A stretch of 64,000 nt of DNA, taken from assembly GCF_000513895.2 (NCBI RefSeq), contig NZ_CP165782.1, positions 1 to 64,000 on the forward strand, read 5' to 3'. Each line of letters starts with the position of its first letter. Position 1 is the stretch's first letter. The position numbers and the translations under genes are program-made. Source of the stretch: Ensifer sp. WSM1721. GTDB lineage: Bacteria; Pseudomonadota; Alphaproteobacteria; Rhizobiales; Rhizobiaceae. This document shows, piece after piece, positions 55,080 through 64,000 of this stretch. Under the pieces are notes generated by a model. That model saw only the letters and a list, made by a program, of their open reading frames with translations, did not search any database and was not told the DNA's origin.

Positions 55080-57452
55080 TCAGAACTCTTCCCAATTGTC
55101 CTCGGCCAACGCATTGGCGCCGGACGCCTTGGCACGCACGCGCTGCATCGGAGCCGAATAGGCGCCGCTGCGCGGCGCTGCCTTTGCCGTCGCTGCTGGG
55201 CGAGGGGCGGGGCTTTCCGCGGCCCGCATCCGGTCGGCGGTGCCGCGCAGCATCTCGGCCGAGGACTGGGCAGGCGCCTGCGTGACGCGGAAGCGAGAGA
55301 CCAGCGCACTCAACGCCCGTGCCTCGTCGTTCAGCGCCATGCTCGCGGCGGTCGTCTCTTCCACCATCGCGGCATTCTGCTGCGTCACCTGGTCCATCTG
55401 GTTGACCGCCGAGTTGATCTCCTTGAGGCCGACGGCCTGTTCCGATGCGGAGCTGGAGATCTGGCGGATGAGGCCGTTGATCTCAACCACCTGCTCGGCG
55501 ATCTTCTCGAGCGCGCCGCCCGCCTTGCCGACGAGATCGACGCCTTCGCGTACCTGGCCGGCCGAGGTGTTGATCAGCGTTTTGATCTCCTTGGCGGCAT
55601 TGGCCGAGCGCTGCGCGAGTTCGCGGACTTCCTGTGCGACGACCGCGAAGCCCTTGCCGGCATCGCCGGCGCGCGCTGCCTCGACCCCGGCATTGAGCGC
55701 CAACAGATTGGTCTGGAAGGCGATCTCGTCGATGACGCCGATGATGCGGCTGACCTCATGCGACGACTGCTCGATGCCCCGCATGGCAGCGATTGCCTTC
55801 TGGACGACTTCGCCGGACTGTTCGGCATCGTTGCTTGCGACCTCGACCGATTTCGCTGCGACCTTGGCGTTTTCGGCGCTGGCGTTCACCTGCGAGGTCA
55901 ACTGGTCGAGGGCGGCGGCGGTCTCCTCGAGGCTTGCGGCCTGCTGTTCCGTCCGGTGCGACAGATCGTTGGCGGCGCTTGAGATCTCGCCGGTGCCGCT
56001 GCCGATATTCACGACCGAGTGGTTCACGGTGCGGATCGTTTCTTCGAGGCTCTCCATCGTCGCGTTGAAGTCGCGCTTCAACTGCGCATATTCGCCCGGG
56101 AAGTCGTCGGTGATGCGGAAGGCGAGATCGCCGGAAGCAAGATGCGACAGGCCTTTGCCGAGGCGTGCGACGATGTCGCGCTGGAGCACGTTGCTTTCGG
56201 CGCGTTCGTTTTCCGACCGGCTACGCTCGAGTTCCGCCCGCTCACGCTCATGGCGGGCCTCGCTTTCCAGGCGCCGGTTGTCGGCGAGCTGGTGGCGGAA
56301 GCCTTCGAGTGCCTTGGCGACGGCGCCGGTTTCGTCGGCACGGTCCTGTCCGGAGATCGGCTGCGTGTATTCGCCGTTGCTGAGCGTCTCGACGTCGCGA
56401 ACGAGACCGGCAAGCGGCTTCTGCACGAACCGGCGTACGGCGAAGTAGAGGCCGGCGAGCACCGCGCCGAGTACCACCAGACCGCCGACGATCATCATGT
56501 AGGTTTGATCGCGGACCGGCGCGTTGATGGCAGTGCGCGGAACATCGACCAGCACGACCCAGCTCGCATTCACATTGGGCAGCTTGAAAGGATAGACGAC
56601 GCGGTCGAAAGGCTCGTTTCCGTCATAAGTCAGGTTCTTGACCATGCCGGACGCACCCGTGGTGAGGGCGTTCTTCACGGTGTCGACACCTTCGCCGTCG
56701 TAATCCTTCATCAGAAGCTCGGGGATCGGCGCGGCGAGCCATTTACCGCCCTGCGAAAGCAGGTAGACGCGCCCCGTCCCGAAAGGCTTGAGCTTGCCTA
56801 GCCGATCGGCGAGCGAGGCAAGCGAGATATCGACACCTGAGACGCCGATCATCTTGCCGTTCGACATCACCGGATAGGCGATAGAGGTCATCGTTGTCGG
56901 AACGTCGGTGCCCTCCGCCAGGTATGGCTGGGTGATGGCGCCCTTCCCGCTCTTGGCCGCGAGAGCGTACCATTCGGCCTCATAGTCGGCCTTGAATGTC
57001 GAGAGCTGCGCCTTGCCGTTGCGATCCTTCGACCAGTAGGGCGTGAAGGCGCCCTCTGCATTGCCGCCAAGCTCGGTGTTGTTGACGACGTCCTTCCCGT
57101 CGAAGGCTTTTGATTCCTCGGCGAACCAGCTTCCGAAGGCAAAATCGTGCTGGTCGAGATTGGCTTTCAGGAGGTTGATGGCGCCGGCCCGGTCGGTGGA
57201 CTGCCCGGCGTGACCACGTCCCAGCACGCCCGACATGGTGCGCGCTGCGGCGGCCAGCTCTCCGACGCTTCCGGCGATGTCGGAAGCGATGGCGCGTGCC
57301 TCCGTCTGCGCGCCATCGAAGACCAGCGTCTCGACGCGATCCTGTGTCTGGGAGATGAGAATGAAATTCGATGCGAGCAGCACGAGGGCGATCGTGCCGC
57401 CCGTCACTGCGATCAGCTTGGTCGCCAGCGATTTGGCTTGGAACTTGAACAT
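55080..57452 (-). CDS. Methyl-accepting chemotaxis protein with periplasmic dCache-type sensor
   Basis: A 790-residue chemoreceptor. Membrane segments flank a periplasmic region of about 270 residues at about 13-32 and 305-330 ([20 protein letters not shown]). The sensor contains the [11 protein letters not shown] and [16 protein letters not shown] segments of double-Cache domains. HAMP domains follow, then the signalling domain with the highly conserved tip [20 protein letters not shown]. The C-terminus NWEEF resembles the CheR/CheB docking pentapeptide (NWETF in E. coli). I chose the ATG at 57452 because GAGGA precedes it. Ligand unknown. Confidence 0.93.
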   Translation of the reverse strand: MFKFQAKSLATKLIAVTGGTIALVLLASNFILISQTQDRVETLVFDGAQTEARAIASDIAGSVGELAAAARTMSGVLGRGHAGQSTDRAGAINLLKANLDQHDFAFGSWFAEESKAFDGKDVVNNTELGGNAEGAFTPYWSKDRNGKAQLSTFKADYEAEWYALAAKSGKGAITQPYLAEGTDVPTTMTSIAYPVMSNGKMIGVSGVDISLASLADRLGKLKPFGTGRVYLLSQGGKWLAAPIPELLMKDYDGEGVDTVKNALTTGASGMVKNLTYDGNEPFDRVVYPFKLPNVNASWVVLVDVPRTAINAPVRDQTYMMIVGGLVVLGAVLAGLYFAVRRFVQKPLAGLVRDVETLSNGEYTQPISGQDRADETGAVAKALEGFRHQLADNRRLESEARHERERAELERSRSENERAESNVLQRDIVARLGKGLSHLASGDLAFRITDDFPGEYAQLKRDFNATMESLEETIRTVNHSVVNIGSGTGEISSAANDLSHRTEQQAASLEETAAALDQLTSQVNASAENAKVAAKSVEVASNDAEQSGEVVQKAIAAMRGIEQSSHEVSRIIGVIDEIAFQTNLLALNAGVEAARAGDAGKGFAVVAQEVRELAQRSANAAKEIKTLINTSAGQVREGVDLVGKAGGALEKIAEQVVEINGLIRQISSSASEQAVGLKEINSAVNQMDQVTQQNAAMVEETTAASMALNDEARALSALVSRFRVTQAPAQSSAEMLRGTADRMRAAESPAPRPAATAKAAPRSGAYSAPMQRVRAKASGANALAEDNWEEF

Positions 57453-57896
57453 GAAATCCTCACGCATTTGGAGGTCCGCAGGTGTCACCTGCGACGTCAC
57501 GCATTCCGATGTTTGGGTGAAAGCCCCGTCATGGAGCGCCAGATGCCGACCGGCACGAAGGAGATGGCCCGAAGTAATCGGCCTTCTCGTTCAACTGATT
57601 AGACGATCAAAGATTAAAATACGGCCAACACGTGAGCCGATTCATGCGCCGCTCAAGTAAGAATCACACGGCAAGCGTCGTTACCGCGACCTATACTGTT
57701 CAGATTGCGAAAAGCGCGGAAATGGAGTGTCAGAGCGGGGAGTAACAAGCGGTTTCCGCCCGCAGCCGCCCCGGCCCTTCAATGCCGGTCGCCAAGTGTG
57801 CAGCGGCTTTGGAACGAGCGCCATTGCACAGAAACAAAGACCTAAAACGCGGCGCATCGAGTCCGGTTGAATGCACCGCGCTTCAGGACGCATGAC
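57453..57896. other. Gene-free interval upstream of the chemoreceptor
   Basis: 444 bp with no credible gene. Its left part should hold the chemoreceptor promoter; an A/T-rich stretch occurs at about 57600-57625. Its right part (about 57783-57860) is a decayed family-3 repeat (GTCGCCAAGTGTGCAGCGGC...CAGAAACAAAGACCTAAA) recognisable by comparison with 58838-58915. Confidence 0.5.
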
Positions 57897-58796
57897 CTAA
57901 AGCCGGGCGGCGACCTCGGCGGCGGTGGGGATCGCCGGCTGCGCGCCGGGCTTGAGGCAGGCGAGCGACCCGGCGACGGCGGCGCGTCTTAACGCATCGG
58001 GGAAGGCGAGGCCGGCATCGAGGCTCGCCGCGAGATAGCCGCAGAAGGTATCGCCCGCGCCCACCGTGTCGACGGGCTCGATCTTGAGCCCCCTGGCGCG
58101 ATGGACTTCGCCTTCGTGAGCGGCGACGACGCCCTCGGCGCCAAGCGTCACGATGACAGTCTGGCCCGTTTCGGCGTGAAGCTGCCGCATCTCCGCTTCC
58201 CGCTCGGCCCCGTAGATGCCGCTCTTGCCGGCAAGCAGTTCGAACTCGGTCTCGTTGGCAATGACGATATCGGCCATGCGGCCGAGCCTTGCCGCATCCG
58301 CTGTCAGCGGCGCGATGTTGATGATCGAGCGGACGCCTTGCCGCTTGGCTTCGGAAAGCGCCTTCTCGACCGAGGCGGCGGGGATTTCGAGCTGCAGCAT
58401 CAGCGTATCGCCGGGAGCCATTCCCGCGACTGCCGAAACGGCGTCTTTCTCGCCGACCGTTCCGTTGGCGCTGGCGACGACGACGATGACGTTCTCGCCG
58501 TCTCCGCCGACGATGATATGCGCCGTGCCGGTCGGCTCGTCGACGGTCTTCGTGAGGCTGAGATCGGCGCCCGCCTCCCTGAGCAGGGCGAGCGCGCCGT
58601 CGGCGAAACTGTCGGACCCGACCGCACCCGCCATGCCTACCTGAGCGCCGGCGCGGCGCGCGGCGAGCGCCTGGTTGGCGCCCTTACCTCCGGCTGCGGT
58701 CGAAAAGCCCGTCCCGGCGACCGTCTCACCGGGTTTCGGAAGGCGTGCGGTCGTGGCGATCAGGTCCATGTTGATGGACCCAAAAACAGTGATCAT
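57897..58796 (-). CDS. rbsK: Ribokinase
   Basis: PfkB-family kinase phosphorylating ribose to ribose-5-phosphate. The 299 residues begin MITVFGSINMDLIATTARLP, with the GGKGANQALAARRAG signature near residue 40 and the C-terminal PfkB signature VDTVGAGDTFCGYLAASLD containing the catalytic Asp. The ATG at 58796 gives the usual length; a longer in-frame start adds 15 unrelated residues. No ribose transporter is adjacent, so it may serve nucleoside salvage. Confidence 0.93.
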   Translation of the reverse strand: MITVFGSINMDLIATTARLPKPGETVAGTGFSTAAGGKGANQALAARRAGAQVGMAGAVGSDSFADGALALLREAGADLSLTKTVDEPTGTAHIIVGGDGENVIVVVASANGTVGEKDAVSAVAGMAPGDTLMLQLEIPAASVEKALSEAKRQGVRSIINIAPLTADAARLGRMADIVIANETEFELLAGKSGIYGAEREAEMRQLHAETGQTVIVTLGAEGVVAAHEGEVHRARGLKIEPVDTVGAGDTFCGYLAASLDAGLAFPDALRRAAVAGSLACLKPGAQPAIPTAAEVAARL

Positions 58797-58837
58797 GGAA
58801 AAGTCCCGTCGGCTTCGTGATCCTAAGCGCGTTGCAT

Positions 58838-58915
58838 TCATGGGACGCGCTTAGGTCTTTGTTTGGTGCATGTCGTCATCCCAAAAACGCTGCACACTTT
58901 TGGGCGACATGCACT
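58838..58915 (-). repeat. Palindromic repeat, family 3 (full copy)
   Basis: Minus strand: CCAGTGCATGTCGCCCAAAA...GGGATGACGACATGCACC, then AAACAAAGACCTAAGCGCG. It sits between rbsK and rmuC. The trailing AAACAAAG block also occurs in the copies at about 57783-57860 and 62531-62600. Confidence 0.7.
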
Positions 58916-58937
58916 GGCCGGAGAGTGCCCGACCGCG

Positions 58938-60131
58938 TCAGTCCTCGTCAACCACCATAAGCTTCAATTGGCCGACGCGGCTGTCCTTGGGGCGCACGAC
59001 CTTGTCTGCCTGGCTGGGATCGGCTTCGCCCTGCAGTTCGAGCGCCTCGATCTTGGCGCCGCGCCGGGTAAGCTTGTCGGAGGAGATCAGGATCTCCTCG
59101 ACGTCCTTCTGGGTCATGGCGAAGTGGCCCTGCAGCTTGCGCACACGTTCGTCGAGCCGCGAAAGGTCTTCCATCAGCCGCACGACTTCGCCCTGGATGA
59201 GATGGGCCTGTTCGCGCATGCGGGCGTCTTTCAGGATCGCCTGGATCACCTGAATCGACAGAAGCAGGAGCGACGGCGATACGATGACGATACGTTGGCG
59301 ATGCGCCTTCTGGACGATCGCTTCGAAGTGCTCGTGGATTTCGGCGAAGATCGATTCGGAGGGAACGAAGAGGAAGGCCGTATCCTGCGTTTCGCCGGGC
59401 AGCAGGTATTTGCTGGCGATATCGCGGATATGCACTTCCATGTCGCGGCGAAAGGCTTGTGCGGCCTGTTGCCGTCGCTCCGCGCTCTCGGCATCGCGCA
59501 TGGCGTTCCACGCTTCGAGCGGAAACTTCGCATCGATGACGAGCGGCGGCTGGCCGTTCGGCATGCGGATCGTGCAGTCCGGCCGCGCGCCGTTGGAGAT
59601 CGTCGCCTGAAAGGCGAAGGCGCCCATCGGCAGGCCATCGGCGACGATCGCCTCCATCCGCGACTGGCCGAAGGCGCCGCGCGTCTGCTTGTTGGCGAGG
59701 ATGCTCTGAAGCCCGGCCATATCCTTGGCGAGCGACTGGATGTTGCTTTGCGCGTTGTCGATCACCGCGAGCCGCTCTTGCAGACGCCTGAGATTCTCAT
59801 GCGTCGCCTTCGTCTGTTCACTGAGCGAGGCGCCGATCCGGTGCGTCATGCCGTCGATGCGCTGGCTGATCGCTTGGTTGAGTTCCGCCTGCCGCGCGCC
59901 GAAGACCTCAGTCATGGCGGCGATGCGGCCCTGCATTTCCGTCTGCGCCGTAAGCAGCGTCGCGATCTGCTCGTCGCGCTCGATTGCCCGAAGCGAGCGA
60001 GTGCGCCGCGCGAAGACAACCGAAAGCGCGGCGAGCAAGCAAGCGGCGGCGGTGACGAGATGGCCGGCCGTGACGGGCAGGGCGCCGATGAGGAACAGCG
60101 GTTGGTCGAAGGAAAAGGCGATGGGCTCCAT
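58938..60131 (-). CDS. rmuC: DNA recombination protein RmuC
   Basis: A nuclease-like, coiled-coil membrane protein that limits DNA inversions at short repeats. The 397 residues show one N-terminal membrane segment (about 15-40), a long helical coiled-coil (about 60-165) and the RmuC domain with [25 protein letters not shown] (the PD...DAK nuclease-like motif) and [17 protein letters not shown]. Divergent from def. Loss raises inversion rates in E. coli, relevant in a genome rich in inverted repeats. Confidence 0.93.
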   Translation of the reverse strand: MEPIAFSFDQPLFLIGALPVTAGHLVTAAACLLAALSVVFARRTRSLRAIERDEQIATLLTAQTEMQGRIAAMTEVFGARQAELNQAISQRIDGMTHRIGASLSEQTKATHENLRRLQERLAVIDNAQSNIQSLAKDMAGLQSILANKQTRGAFGQSRMEAIVADGLPMGAFAFQATISNGARPDCTIRMPNGQPPLVIDAKFPLEAWNAMRDAESAERRQQAAQAFRRDMEVHIRDIASKYLLPGETQDTAFLFVPSESIFAEIHEHFEAIVQKAHRQRIVIVSPSLLLLSIQVIQAILKDARMREQAHLIQGEVVRLMEDLSRLDERVRKLQGHFAMTQKDVEEILISSDKLTRRGAKIEALELQGEADPSQADKVVRPKDSRVGQLKLMVVDED

Positions 60132-60260
60132 AGCCAGAGCCTAAACAGATTCGCACTCGAAGACCAGATCAAAACAAGAACATATGAGCCGCGCCGGTTG
60201 AGAGCCAACGGTTCGGCAATTTTCTTGCACCGAAAGCGGAAGATCGGCTATGGGACGAGC

Positions 60261-60785
60261 ATGACGATCAAGCCGCTCATCATCCTTCCCGATCCGGTCC
60301 TGCGCCAGTTGTCGACGCCGGTGGAGACCATTGACGCCGACATTCGCCGCCTTGCTGACGATATGCTGGAAACCATGTACGACGCTCCAGGCATCGGTCT
60401 GGCGGCGATCCAGATCGGCGTGCCGAAGCGCCTCCTGGTTCTGGACGTGACGAAGGAGGGCGAGGAGAAGAAGCCGCTCGTCTTCATCAATCCGAAGATC
60501 GTCCGCTCGTCCGACGAGCGCTCGGTCTACGAGGAAGGCTGCCTCTCTATCCCGGACTATTACGCCGAGGTCGAGCGGCCGGCAGCGATCACGGTGGAAT
60601 ATCTCGATCGCGAGGGCAAGGAACAGGCGATCGAAGCCGACGGCCTCCTCGCCACTTGCCTGCAGCACGAAATCGACCATCTGAACGGCGTCCTGTTCAT
60701 CGACCATATCTCCAAGCTCAAGCGCGACATGGTGATCCGCAAGTTCACCAAGGCCGCCAAGACGCGCGGCGCCAAGGCGATCTGA
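60261..60785 (+). CDS. def: Peptide deformylase
   Basis: Removes the N-formyl group from nascent proteins. The 174-residue metalloenzyme has the three family motifs: [23 protein letters not shown] and the metal-binding [12 protein letters not shown] 60261 follows GGGACGAGC. It starts the def-fmt-truA run; Fmt performs the opposite formylation step on initiator tRNA. Confidence 0.98.
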   Translation: MTIKPLIILPDPVLRQLSTPVETIDADIRRLADDMLETMYDAPGIGLAAIQIGVPKRLLVLDVTKEGEEKKPLVFINPKIVRSSDERSVYEEGCLSIPDYYAEVERPAAITVEYLDREGKEQAIEADGLLATCLQHEIDHLNGVLFIDHISKLKRDMVIRKFTKAAKTRGAKAI

Positions 60786-60849
60786 TCGGCGCTTGGGCTG
60801 GAGCCGCCGCCCGCTTGCGGGCAATTGAATAAAGACGGAGTCCGCCGCT

Positions 60850-61785
60850 TTGCCGCTTCGCATCATCTTCATGGGCACGCCGGAATTTTCCGTGCCGACG
60901 CTTCTGGCACTTGCCGGGGCGGGTCACGAAATCGTCGCCGCCTACACGCAACCCCCGCGTCCCGCCGGGCGGCGCGGCCTCGACTTCAAGAAGTCGCCGG
61001 TGCACGAGGCTGCCGAGCATCTCGGCGTTCCGGTGTTGACACCCGTCAATTTCAAGGACGCGGCGGATCGCCAGGTCTTCCGCGACTTCGATGCCGATGT
61101 GGCGGTGGTCGTCGCCTACGGCCTGCTCTTGCCTGAGGAGATCCTCTCGGGAACGCGCCACGGCTGCTATAACGGTCATGCCTCGCTCCTACCGCGTTGG
61201 CGCGGTGCGGCGCCGATCCAGCGCGCGATCATGGCCGGTGACCGCGAAACCGGCATGATGGTCATGAAGATGGACAAGGGGCTCGATACCGGCCCGGTCG
61301 CGCTTACGCGAACCGTTGCGATCGACGAGACGATGACGGCAGGCGAGTTGCACGACCGGATGATGCAGGTGGGCGCGGAATTGATGACGCAGGCGATGGC
61401 CAAGCTCGAGGCGGGCGAGCTGACACTGACGCCACAGCCGGAGGAGGGCGTCGTCTACGCCGCCAAGATCAGCAAGGACGAGACACGGATCGATTTCACA
61501 CGGGCCGCTGAGGAAGTGCACAACCACATCCGCGGCCTCTCGCCCTTTCCGGGCGCCTGGTTCGAACTCGAAATCGCGGGGCGGATGGAGCGCATCAAGG
61601 TCGTGGGCTCAGAGCGCGTCGAAGGGACCGGTGCGGCCGGCCTCGTTCTGGATGATGCCTTGACCATTGCCTGCGGCGAGGGCGCGGTACGGCCGACAAG
61701 GCTCCAGCGGGCGGGCGGCAAGGTGCTCGCGGTCGCCGACTTCCTGCGCGGCACGCCGCTGGCCCCCGGCACGAGGATCACTTGA
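60850..61785 (+). CDS. fmt: Methionyl-tRNA formyltransferase
   Basis: Formylates initiator Met-tRNA using 10-formyltetrahydrofolate. The 311 residues begin [19 protein letters not shown], with the folate/catalytic motif [20 protein letters not shown] (Asn-His) and the C-terminal OB-like domain. The start is TTG at 60850 with GGAG nine bases before it; the family N-terminus fits exactly and no nearby ATG would preserve it. Stop overlaps truA by 4 bp. Confidence 0.96.
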   Translation: MPLRIIFMGTPEFSVPTLLALAGAGHEIVAAYTQPPRPAGRRGLDFKKSPVHEAAEHLGVPVLTPVNFKDAADRQVFRDFDADVAVVVAYGLLLPEEILSGTRHGCYNGHASLLPRWRGAAPIQRAIMAGDRETGMMVMKMDKGLDTGPVALTRTVAIDETMTAGELHDRMMQVGAELMTQAMAKLEAGELTLTPQPEEGVVYAAKISKDETRIDFTRAAEEVHNHIRGLSPFPGAWFELEIAGRMERIKVVGSERVEGTGAAGLVLDDALTIACGEGAVRPTRLQRAGGKVLAVADFLRGTPLAPGTRIT

Positions 61786-62528
61786 TGCCGCGCTATCGCT
61801 TGACCGTCGAATATGACGGCTCCGATTATGTCGGTTGGCAGCGGCAAGAGAACGGCCCTTCCGTTCAGGGCGCGATCGAAAAGGCGGTCCTGTCGCTGAC
61901 CGGCGAGACGGCCTCGATCCGCGGCGCCGGACGCACCGATTCCGGCGTGCACGCCGTGGGCCAGGTGGCGCATCTCGATCTCACGCGCGAGTGGAAGACG
62001 CATACACTGCGCAATGCGTTGAACGCGCATCTGACGCTCGCCGGCGAGCGCGTCTCGATTCTCGAGGCAGCGGAAGCGCCGGCGGATTTCGACGCGCGTT
62101 TTTCGGCGATCCGGCGGCATTATCTCTACCGCATCATTTCCCGGCGCTCGCCCCTGGCGCTGGAGGCAAAGCGCGCCTGGTGGGTGCCGAAGTCGCTGAA
62201 TCATGAGGCGATGCACGAGGCAGCGCAGCGGCTTGTCGGGCATCACGACTTCACGACGTTCCGTTCGGCCCATTGCCAGGCCACAAGCCCGCTTCGCACG
62301 CTCGATAGGCTGGATGTGACGCGTAGTGGCGAACTGATCGAAATTCGGGCGACGGCGCAGAGTTTCCTGCACAACCAGATACGCTCCTTCGCGGGCTCCC
62401 TGAAGCTCGTCGGCGAGGGCAAGTGGACGCCGGACGATCTTGAGGCCGCCCTCGAAGCGCGCGACCGCAAAGCCTGCGGGCCCGTCGCTCCGCCGGAAGG
62501 CCTCTATTTCCTGCAGGTCGACTACTGA
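61782..62528 (+). CDS. truA: tRNA pseudouridine(38-40) synthase TruA
   Basis: Isomerises uridines at positions 38-40 of the anticodon stem. The 248-residue protein contains [17 protein letters not shown], the catalytic Asp in [19 protein letters not shown], and [23 protein letters not shown] overlaps the fmt stop (ATGA). Confidence 0.97.
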   Translation: MMPRYRLTVEYDGSDYVGWQRQENGPSVQGAIEKAVLSLTGETASIRGAGRTDSGVHAVGQVAHLDLTREWKTHTLRNALNAHLTLAGERVSILEAAEAPADFDARFSAIRRHYLYRIISRRSPLALEAKRAWWVPKSLNHEAMHEAAQRLVGHHDFTTFRSAHCQATSPLRTLDRLDVTRSGELIEIRATAQSFLHNQIRSFAGSLKLVGEGKWTPDDLEAALEARDRKACGPVAPPEGLYFLQVDY

Positions 62529-62530
62529 CC

Positions 62531-62600
62531 TCATGCATGTCGCCCAGAAGTGTGTAGCGGTTCTGGGACAACGGCATGCATCGAAACAAAGAGGCTCAGC
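62531..62600 (+). repeat. Palindromic repeat, family 3 (copy after truA)
   Basis: CTCATGCATGTCGCCCAGAA...GGGACAACGGCATGCATCG, then AAACAAAG. It lies between convergent truA and the membrane-protein gene, and slightly overlaps the latter's 3' end. Confidence 0.65.
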
Positions 62601-63192
62601 CCGGCATTACCCCCAGGAGGCGCTGCAGAGACTGCACGATCATCAATGGGGACAGCAGGAAGAGTGCAGCCAGTGCGGCGGCGAGCAGGTTCTGGTTGGC
62701 GGTCACGGTGCGCAAGAGGCGGAAGAGCAGGGCGGCATTCACGAAGAGCAGAAGAAATGACAGCAGGACGGCGACGTCCTGGCCGCCGGGCACCAGCAGC
62801 AGGATCGCCGCCGGCACCGCCATGGCATAGGACAGCGGCACCTGGAGCCAATTGGTGGTGACGATCACCGGCACCACGAAAGCCGTGAAGTCGAGCGGGC
62901 GCGAGAGGATGAGTGTCAGCGCGACCGGCAGCAGCCAGGCCGCGAGATCGACGACGAAAAGCTTGACGACGAAGCCGAGACCGACCGTCGTGCCGCTCGG
63001 CATCGCCGAAAGATAATAGAGCCGCCATGACGCCCAGCCGACGGCGAGCGCCGGCAGCGACCAGAGTATGGCCGTGAACGACCGCCAGAGACCGGCCTCG
63101 CTGATGTCCAGCCAGCGAAACCCTTCGCGGTTGCCCTGGATCAACAGCGATAGTCCCTTGATATAGACAAGGACCTCCTCAAGCCGTGACAT
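62596..63192 (-). CDS. Uncharacterised multi-pass membrane protein
   Basis: A 198-residue hydrophobic protein with about five to six predicted membrane helices (for example [52 protein letters not shown]). It starts [21 protein letters not shown] recognise no catalytic motif or characterised family with confidence; it may belong to YIP1-like proteins. Its start overlaps the dapE stop by 14 bp, so it is translated from the dapE transcript. A role in the cell envelope is only a guess. Confidence 0.75.
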   Translation of the reverse strand: MSRLEEVLVYIKGLSLLIQGNREGFRWLDISEAGLWRSFTAILWSLPALAVGWASWRLYYLSAMPSGTTVGLGFVVKLFVVDLAAWLLPVALTLILSRPLDFTAFVVPVIVTTNWLQVPLSYAMAVPAAILLLVPGGQDVAVLLSFLLLFVNAALLFRLLRTVTANQNLLAAALAALFLLSPLMIVQSLQRLLGVMPG

Positions 63193-64000
63193 GGCCGAAC
63201 CAGCGGGCGATGAAGGTTTCGTAGATGCCGGTCAGGGTCTCAACATCGGCAAGCGCGACGCGCTCGTCGATCATATGCATCGTCTTTCCGACCAGGCCGA
63301 ACTCGACGACCGGGCAATAGTCCTTGATGAAGCGCGCGTCCGAGGTGCCGCCGGTGGTCGAAAGCTGCGGCCGCCGCCCAGTGACGGCTTCGATCGCGCC
63401 GGAGAGAGAATCGATGAGGGCGTTGTTGCGCGTCAGGAAGACATGGCTCGGACGCTCGTTCCAGACGATGTCGTATTTGACCGGCGCACGGCCGGGCCTG
63501 AGCGCCCCGTCCGCAGCGGCGCGGTCGAGGCGAGCTACGATCTCGGCCATCAGGCTCTCGGCCGTCCAGCGATCGTTGAAGCGGATGTTGAAAGCGGCGC
63601 TCGCCTTGGCCGGAATGACGTTGACCGCGGCATTGCCGACATCGATCGTCGTGACCTCGAGATTTGACGGCTGGAAATTTTCCGTGCCGTTGTCGAAGGG
63701 CGGCTCCATCAGCGCCTGCGTAAGCTGCAGGATGCCGCGCACCGGATTGTCGGCGAGATGCGGATAGGCCGCATGGCCTTGGACCCCGTGCACTGTGATA
63801 CGGCCGGAAAGCGAGCCGCGGCGGCCGATCTTGATCATGTCGCCGAGGCTCTCCGGATTGGTCGGCTCGCCGACGAGGCAGGCGTCCCAGCGCTCACCTT
63901 TTTCCGCCGCCCATTCGAGGAGCTTCACCGTGCCGTTGATCGCCGGGCCTTCCTCGTCGCCGGTGATGAGTAAGGAGATCGACCCTTTAGGGGCGCCATG
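63179..64000 (-). CDS. dapE: Succinyl-diaminopimelate desuccinylase (partial, 5' end beyond window)
   Basis: Hydrolyses N-succinyl-L,L-diaminopimelate in the lysine/peptidoglycan pathway. The visible part is the C-terminal about 273 residues of this M20 metallopeptidase. It begins in the catalytic domain with the metal-ligand motif GDEEGPA, then the dimerisation domain ([18 protein letters not shown]) and [12 protein letters not shown] with metal-site residues. The frame is open to the window edge at 64000, so the start and the first His/Asp motifs are missing. GTG 63928 is internal, not a start. Confidence 0.93.
   Translation of the reverse strand, partial: HGAPKGSISLLITGDEEGPAINGTVKLLEWAAEKGERWDACLVGEPTNPESLGDMIKIGRRGSLSGRITVHGVQGHAAYPHLADNPVRGILQLTQALMEPPFDNGTENFQPSNLEVTTIDVGNAAVNVIPAKASAAFNIRFNDRWTAESLMAEIVARLDRAAADGALRPGRAPVKYDIVWNERPSHVFLTRNNALIDSLSGAIEAVTGRRPQLSTTGGTSDARFIKDYCPVVEFGLVGKTMHMIDERVALADVETLTGIYETFIARWFGHVTA

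Noticed and set aside
58863..60260. Long plus-strand extension in frame with def
   Set aside because: It lies opposite rmuC and begins in a repeat. Peptide deformylase has its normal N-terminus at 60261, so the extension is accidental.
1..64000. CRISPR arrays, tRNA, rRNA, tmRNA and transposase genes
   Set aside because: Intergenic intervals were read for regular direct repeats, cloverleaf-like segments and transposase fragments; only short palindromic repeats were found.

Overview
The window is a high-GC alphaproteobacterial chromosome segment. Gene content and order (dnaA, hemW-rdgB-rph/hrcA-grpE, ptsN-hpf-rpoN-lptBAC, olsB/tme/mutS/glnD/murJ, olsA-miaB-phoH-ybeY-corC-lnt, metK-trmB, def-fmt-truA-dapE) and several families of short palindromic intergenic repeats of the rhizobial RIME type point to Sinorhizobium/Ensifer, close to but not identical with S. 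meliloti. This placement comes from recognising proteins and synteny by eye, not from a database search. No prophage, insertion sequence with a transposase, CRISPR array, rRNA or tRNA was found. Most of the window is core genome.

Layout. 1-4739: dnaA and its terminator, then a compact ECF42-type sigma-factor locus (DGPF/YCII protein, sigma factor with long C-terminal extension, SRPBCC protein, SnoaL-glyoxalase fusion). 4750-7799 (minus): hemW, rdgB, a VOC protein and rph, divergent from hrcA-grpE (7970-9924). 10307-12322 (minus): a sugar-lactone-oxidase-like flavoprotein and an SDR. 12676-18126 (minus): the nitrogen-PTS/sigma-54/LPS-export block ptsN-hpf-rpoN-lptB-lptA-lptC. 18559-23623 (plus): sppA, ihfB, a LapA-domain protein, two RNA/rRNA-methyltransferase-like genes and lspA, with a CoxG-like gene on the minus strand. 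23784-27162: a hybrid histidine kinase and the ornithine-lipid gene olsB. 27163-27720: an A/T-richer intergenic region with a candidate small transcript. 27721-30006 (minus): malic enzyme tme. 30109-41933 (plus): mutS, glnD-murJ-VOC, trpS, a Usp protein, nfuA, tsaB-rimI. 42000-50305: olsA, miaB-phoH-ybeY-corC, an antisense NYN-domain gene, lnt and a PraR-like regulator. 50664-54829: metK-trmB, hsp20-DUF1150 and a nucleoside hydrolase. 55080-60131 (minus): a chemoreceptor, rbsK and rmuC. 60261-64000: def-fmt-truA, a small membrane protein, and dapE cut by the window end.

Most interesting points. (1) The ECF42 locus carries two copies of the same promoter-like sequence, TGTCGG-N17-CGTC, one before the YCII-sigma pair and one before the SRPBCC-SnoaL/VOC pair. 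They match the promoter motif known for this sigma group and suggest an autoregulated two-operon circuit. (2) Between olsB and tme, a perfect CtrA-type box (TTAA-N7-TTAA) precedes a short sequence with a strong ribosome-binding site, a 20-codon open frame and an intrinsic terminator overlapping its stop codon: a candidate small RNA or micro-protein. (3) An antisense NYN-domain RNase-like gene lies between corC and lnt, with repeat debris on both sides. (4) A near-palindromic operator of the SahR/SAH-responsive type lies before metK. (5) At least three repeat families form mosaics, including one element apparently nested inside another upstream of glnD.
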